A stretch of 8,628 nt of DNA from Solirubrobacteraceae bacterium (GTDB lineage Bacteria > Actinomycetota > Thermoleophilia > Solirubrobacterales > Solirubrobacteraceae), in contig JAICJK010000075.1 of assembly GCA_025928415.1 (NCBI GenBank), positions 1-8,628 on the forward strand. The letters are read 5' to 3'. Positions within the stretch are counted from its first letter, which is position 1. Each line of letters begins with the position of its first letter. A program made the translations under genes and the position numbers. Positions 5,389 to 8,628 of the stretch are shown here, one piece after another. The notes under the pieces were generated by a model. It was given only the letters and a program-made list of their open reading frames with translations, had not been told where the DNA came from and searched no databases.

Positions 5389-6378
5389 GTGACGCGCCTG
5401 ACCGGAGAGCTGCTCGGCCTCCTGCGCTCCCCGGACTCGGGCCGCGCCCTGCGCGCGGGCCCGGACGGCGCGCTGGTCTCCGACGACGGCGCCGAGCGCT
5501 TCCCCGTCGTGGGCGGCGTGCCGGTCCTGCTCGGGCGCGCCAGCCCGTTCAGCGCCGCCGACTACGCGACCACGGGGACGGCCGGAGGCCGCGAGGCCGC
5601 GCGCCGCACCCGGGTGCGCGCCGTCGCCCGCCGGCTGCTGCCGTCGCTGTCCCACAACCGCGTGGCGCGCGAGAACCTCGCGCGGCTGCGCGACCTGCTG
5701 CACGCGGCGCACGCCGGCGCCCGTCCGCGGGTGCTCGTGATCGGGGGCTCGGTGGCGGGCGAGGGCTTCGCCGCGCTGCTCGCCGACCCCGGCCTGGAGC
5801 TGCTGGAGACCGACGTGGCGCTCGGGCCGCGGACCGCGCTGGTCTGCGACGCCCACGACCTCCCGCTCGCCGGCGCGTCCTTCGACGCGGTCGTCTGCCA
5901 GGCCGTGCTCGAGCACGTCGCCGACCCGCCGCGCGTCGTGGCCGAGGTGCGGCGCGTGCTGCGCCCCGGCGGGCTCGTCTACTCCGAGATCCCGTTCATG
6001 CAGCAGGTGCACGAGGGCGCGCACGACTTCACGCGCTACTCGCTGACGGGCCACCGGCGCCTGTTCCGGGACTTCGCGGAGCTCGGGTCCGGCGCCGTGG
6101 CGGGCCCCGGCATGGCGCTGGGCTGGAGCGTGCGGGCGTTCTGGCTCGCGGTCGTGGGGAGCCGGCCGGTCGCGCGGGCCGCGGTCAACCTGGGCGTGAC
6201 CCTGTCGCTGTGGTGGCTGAAGGAGCTCGACGGGCTGCTGCTGCGGGACCCCGCGGGCCTCGACGGCGCCTCCGGCACCTGGTTCATGGGGCGGCTGGCC
6301 GCGGCGCCGCTGGCCGACCGCGAGATCCTCGCCGCCCACCGCGGCGCGAACGCCGGCTTCCGGCTGGACCGCACGTGA
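5389..6378 (+). CDS. SAM-dependent methyltransferase with N-terminal Trm112-like domain
   Basis: A 329-residue protein. Residues 1-50 match a Trm112p-like module (PF03966 type): LLGLLRSPDSGRAL, then ALVSDDGAERFPVVGGVPVLL. The Cys often found before P in this module is Ser 14. Residues about 112-230 form a class I methyltransferase (Methyltransf_11 type). They include motif I VLVIGGSVAGEG (115-126), acidic ETDV (140-143), the DAHDLPL segment (154-160), FDAVVCQAVLEHVADP (165-180), RRVLRPGGLVYSEIPF (188-203) and HDFTRYSLTGHRRLF (212-226). HDFTRYS is typical of methyltransferases in glycan clusters, so methylation of a sugar or of the glycan end is the likely job. Residues 243-277 are rather hydrophobic and may touch the membrane. 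Two starts are possible: GTG 5389 (chosen, with a -10-like motif just before it) and GTG 5365, in frame, overlapping the previous stop as GTGA and adding 8 residues. The next gene starts 34 bases after the stop. Confidence 0.85.
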   Translation: MTRLTGELLGLLRSPDSGRALRAGPDGALVSDDGAERFPVVGGVPVLLGRASPFSAADYATTGTAGGREAARRTRVRAVARRLLPSLSHNRVARENLARLRDLLHAAHAGARPRVLVIGGSVAGEGFAALLADPGLELLETDVALGPRTALVCDAHDLPLAGASFDAVVCQAVLEHVADPPRVVAEVRRVLRPGGLVYSEIPFMQQVHEGAHDFTRYSLTGHRRLFRDFAELGSGAVAGPGMALGWSVRAFWLAVVGSRPVARAAVNLGVTLSLWWLKELDGLLLRDPAGLDGASGTWFMGRLAAAPLADREILAAHRGANAGFRLDRT

Positions 6379-6394
6379 GGCGGCGGGGCGCGCC

Positions 6395-6400
6395 GGAAGG
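6395..6400 (+). promoter_or_regulatory. ribosome-binding site for glycosyltransferase at 6413
   Basis: GGAAGG, 12 bases before GTG 6413. The spacing is slightly long, but it is the only purine-rich Shine-Dalgarno-like run in the 34-base gap and it supports this start. Confidence 0.5.
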
Positions 6401-6412
6401 ACCGCGGGCGGC

Positions 6413-7555
6413 GTGAGGGTCGCCCTCGTCCACAACCTCCCGCCCGGCGGCGCGCGCCGGGTCCTGGCCGAGCACGCCGGCCGCCTGGGCCGCGAGACGG
6501 TGGAGCTGTGCCTGGGCAGCGCGGCGCCGGTGGGCGATGGAGCCCTCGTGTTCCCCTACGCGCCGCTCGCCCCGCGGGTGGCGCCGGCGCTGCGCCCGGC
6601 GCTGCGCTACGCGGACCTGGGCCGCCTGCTGGCCGCATGGCGGCGGCTGGCCGCCGCGCTGCCCGCCACGCGCGCCGACGTCGTGCTCGCCCATCCGTGC
6701 CAGTTCCTGCAGGCGCCGCCGGTCCTGCTGTGGACGGGGCTGCCGACCGTCTACTTCTGCCACGAGCCGCGGCGCGTGGACCACGAGCCGGCCGCGCGGC
6801 TGACCCGCAACCCCCGCACGCGCCGGCTCTACTTCCCGCTGCACCGCGCCGAGCGCGCGCTCGACGGGCGGGCCACGCTGGCGGCCGGCCGGCTCGTGAC
6901 GAACTCGGCCTACACCGCGCGGCAGATCCGCGCCGCCTACGGCCGCGAGGCGGCCGCGCTGCCGCTCGGGGTGCCGGACCTGTTCCGGCGCGCGCCGTCG
7001 CCGGGCGCCGCGTCGCCCGGCGCGCCGGGGCACGTCCTGTCGGTCGGCGCGCTCATCCCGACCAAGGGCCACGACCTGGCGCTGGAGGCCGCCGCGCTCG
7101 CCCGTCGCCGCCGGCCGGTGCTCGTCGTCGCCCCGCGGCCCGACGCGGGGGAGGAGCGCCGCCTGCGCGCCCGCGCGGCGCAGCTCGGCGTCGCGCTCGA
7201 GGTCCGCACCGCGATCTCCGAGGAGGCGCTCTGCGCGGCCTTCCGGGCGGCGTTCGCGACGCTCTACCTGGCGCGCGACGAGCCCTTCGGGCTCGCCTCG
7301 CTCGAGGCGCAGGCCTGCGGGTGCCCGGTCGTGGTCGCCGCGGAGGGCGGGCTGCCCGAGACGATCGTCGCGGGCGCGACGGGCTGGGCGGTCCCGCGTG
7401 AAGCCGCCGCGGCCGCCGCCTGCCTGGACCGGCTCGAGGACCCGGCCGTGCGGGCGGCCTTCGCGCAACGCGCCGCCGCGCACGGGTCGCAGGCGAGCTG
7501 GGGCGCCTCGGCGGCGGCGATGGCCGCCGTCCTGGACGAGGTCGCCGCGCGGTGA
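6413..7555 (+). CDS. GT-B glycosyltransferase, family 4
   Basis: A 380-residue GT4 enzyme. It begins directly with RVALVHNLPPGGARRVLAEH (2-21), the first strand and glycine-rich loop of the acceptor domain. Next come ADVVLAHPCQFLQAP (88-102) and VYFCHEPRRVDHE (113-125); the FCHEPRR signature is frequent in bacterial GT4 mannosyl- and rhamnosyl-type enzymes, but the sugar is not proven here. TNSAYTARQI (163-172) and LPLGVPDLF (183-191) mark the domain link. The donor domain has LSVGALIPTKGHDLALEA (209-226), with Lys 218 kept and no Arg before it. It also has EPFGLASLEAQACGCPVVVAA (290-310), with an intact EX7E pair (Glu 290, Glu 298). GTG 6413 is used because beta-1 starts at once and GGAAGG lies upstream. 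Its stop overlaps the next start by 4 bases (GTGA at 7552), so translation of the two is probably coupled. Confidence 0.9.
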   Translation: MRVALVHNLPPGGARRVLAEHAGRLGRETVELCLGSAAPVGDGALVFPYAPLAPRVAPALRPALRYADLGRLLAAWRRLAAALPATRADVVLAHPCQFLQAPPVLLWTGLPTVYFCHEPRRVDHEPAARLTRNPRTRRLYFPLHRAERALDGRATLAAGRLVTNSAYTARQIRAAYGREAAALPLGVPDLFRRAPSPGAASPGAPGHVLSVGALIPTKGHDLALEAAALARRRRPVLVVAPRPDAGEERRLRARAAQLGVALEVRTAISEEALCAAFRAAFATLYLARDEPFGLASLEAQACGCPVVVAAEGGLPETIVAGATGWAVPREAAAAAACLDRLEDPAVRAAFAQRAAAHGSQASWGASAAAMAAVLDEVAAR

Positions 7556-8628
7556 GCCCCGGCGCGACCCTGGTCCTGTGCTCCAAGAGCCGCTGGGAGC
7601 CGGCGATCCGCCGCGAGCACGCCGTCGCGCTGCTGGCGGCGCGCCACGGGCATCCCGTGCTCTTCGTGGAGCGCTCGCTCGACGTCCGGGCGCTGCGGTC
7701 GCCGGCGAGCGCCGTGGCGTGGGGACGAGGGCTGCGCGGGCGCCCCGCCGCGGCGCCCGGCGCGCCCGGGGTGCGGGTCGTCCCGCACAGCGGGCTCGTC
7801 CCCGGCCATCGGCACGGGTCGGCGGAGTGGGCGGAGAACGTCGCGCTGGGCCGCCACCTGCGGCGCCTGACCCGCCCGCGCGCCGCCGCCGTGGTCGCCA
7901 ACGTCCCCTGGCAGTGGCCGGCGATCGCGGCGGCCCCGGCCCGGCGGCGCGTCTTCGACTGCGCGGACGACTGGAGCCGGCTGGTCCCGCACGCGCAGGA
8001 GCGCCTCGCCGCGCTCTACGACCGCATCGGCCGCGAGGCGGACGCGATCGTCGTCGCCGACGAGCGCCTGGCGGGCAGGTTCCCGGCCGACCGCACGGTC
8101 GTGGTCCGCAACGGCGTGGCCGACGAGCTGCTCGGGCCCGTCACCCCGCCGCCCGGCGCGCAGCGGATGGTCTACACGGGCACGCTGACGCCGCGCTTCG
8201 ACGCCGGGCTGGCCGGCGCACTGCTCGCTGCGCTGCCCGGCTGGACGCTCGACCTCTACGGCCAGTGCCAGTACCCGGGGTGCGGGGACGCCCCGGGGCC
8301 CGAGCTGCGGGCGCTGCTGGAGGCCCACGGCGCGCGGGTGCGCTGGCACGGCGTCGTGGCCCGCAGCGAGCTCGCCGCGGCGATCGACGGCGGCGACGTC
8401 ACCCTGCTGCCCAACCGCCCGGAGCTGTCGCTCGGCCAGGACTCGATGAAGCTCTACGACTACGCCGCGCGCGCCAGGCCGATCGTCGCCACGCCGTTCG
8501 ACCCGGCGCTGGCCGCCGACCGGCCGCCCCACGTCCGCGTGGCCGATGGCGCCGCGGCGATGGCGGCCGCGGTCGCCGAGGCGGCCCGCGAGCCGCAGGC
8601 GCGGCGCGCAGAGCGGCGCGCGTGGGCC
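7552..8628 (+). CDS. GT-B glycosyltransferase (3' end outside window)
   Basis: The frame opens at GTG 7552, overlapping the previous stop, and stays open for 359 codons to the edge; most of the protein is present if it has the usual 370-400 residues. TLVLCSKSRWEPAIRREHAVA (6-26) is the first strand and acceptor loop, with HPVLFVERSL (34-43) after it. VFDCADDWS (134-142) is a signature of a GT-B subgroup (often FDxxDDW) found in polysaccharide clusters, followed by VVADERLA (168-175) and VVRNGV (184-189). The donor domain has MVYTGTLTPRFD (206-217), LDLYGQCQYPGCGD (233-246), RWHGVVARSEL (265-275), TLLPNRPELSLGQDSMKLYDYAA (284-306) and RPIVATPF (309-316). There is no EX7E; the acidic and SxKLYDY elements take that region, as is normal for this subgroup. 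The product probably adds another sugar of the same glycan. It is the last visible gene of the operon. Confidence 0.84.
   Translation, partial: MSPGATLVLCSKSRWEPAIRREHAVALLAARHGHPVLFVERSLDVRALRSPASAVAWGRGLRGRPAAAPGAPGVRVVPHSGLVPGHRHGSAEWAENVALGRHLRRLTRPRAAAVVANVPWQWPAIAAAPARRRVFDCADDWSRLVPHAQERLAALYDRIGREADAIVVADERLAGRFPADRTVVVRNGVADELLGPVTPPPGAQRMVYTGTLTPRFDAGLAGALLAALPGWTLDLYGQCQYPGCGDAPGPELRALLEAHGARVRWHGVVARSELAAAIDGGDVTLLPNRPELSLGQDSMKLYDYAARARPIVATPFDPALAADRPPHVRVADGAAAMAAAVAEAAREPQARRAERRAWA

Noticed and set aside
5317..8532. Several minus-strand open frames of 200-422 residues
   Set aside because: Antisense to well-supported operon genes; no recognisable motifs and typical of third-position GC bias creating long spurious frames.
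1..8628. CRISPR arrays, tRNA or rRNA genes, insertion sequences, riboswitches
   Set aside because: I looked for regularly spaced repeats, tRNA-like arms, transposase motifs and long leaders and saw none; all intergenic gaps are under 180 bases.

Overview
This is an extremely GC-rich window with dense coding on both strands. GTG starts, 4-base gene overlaps and codons ending almost always in G or C point to a high-GC actinobacterium. Protein-level resemblances, such as the O-antigen-ligase-like protein with its DWLWETPAVT ending and the TAYGGTTCTG motifs just before starts, make me favour the Thermoleophilia/Solirubrobacterales. That placement comes from pattern memory, not a search. No mobile elements, tRNA or rRNA genes or CRISPR arrays were seen.

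The window is a piece of a cell-surface polysaccharide (exopolysaccharide, capsule or O-antigen-like) locus. From left to right it holds: (1) an O-antigen ligase/polymerase-like membrane protein on the minus strand, running off the left edge inside an unusual acidic, disordered tail; (2) a divergent 141-bp spacer with a -10-like motif and small palindromes; (3) a GT-B glycosyltransferase on the plus strand; (4) a short convergent spacer with two GC hairpins; (5) a Wzz-like chain-length/co-polymerase membrane protein on the minus strand; (6) a 176-bp divergent spacer with two facing promoters around a perfect 7-bp inverted repeat; (7) a plus-strand operon of glycosyltransferase, Trm112-methyltransferase fusion, glycosyltransferase and a second glycosyltransferase cut by the right edge.

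A plausible joint role is as follows. The four glycosyltransferases build a repeat unit on a lipid or nascent glycan, and the methyltransferase decorates sugars or caps the chain. The Wzz-like protein sets chain length, and the ligase/polymerase-like protein joins units or transfers the finished glycan outside the membrane. The initiating sugar-phosphate transferase and the flippase or ABC exporter are not in the window. None of the donor or acceptor sugars can be read from the sequence.

The items most worth checking are the facing-promoter/inverted-repeat module at 4050-4091, the two nearly identical TAYGGTTCTG elements 5-6 bases before start codons (near-leaderless transcription, one apparently inside the operon), and the long acidic tail of the ligase-like protein. 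I did not find a clear new multi-gene system; this looks like a normal but poorly characterised glycan locus.
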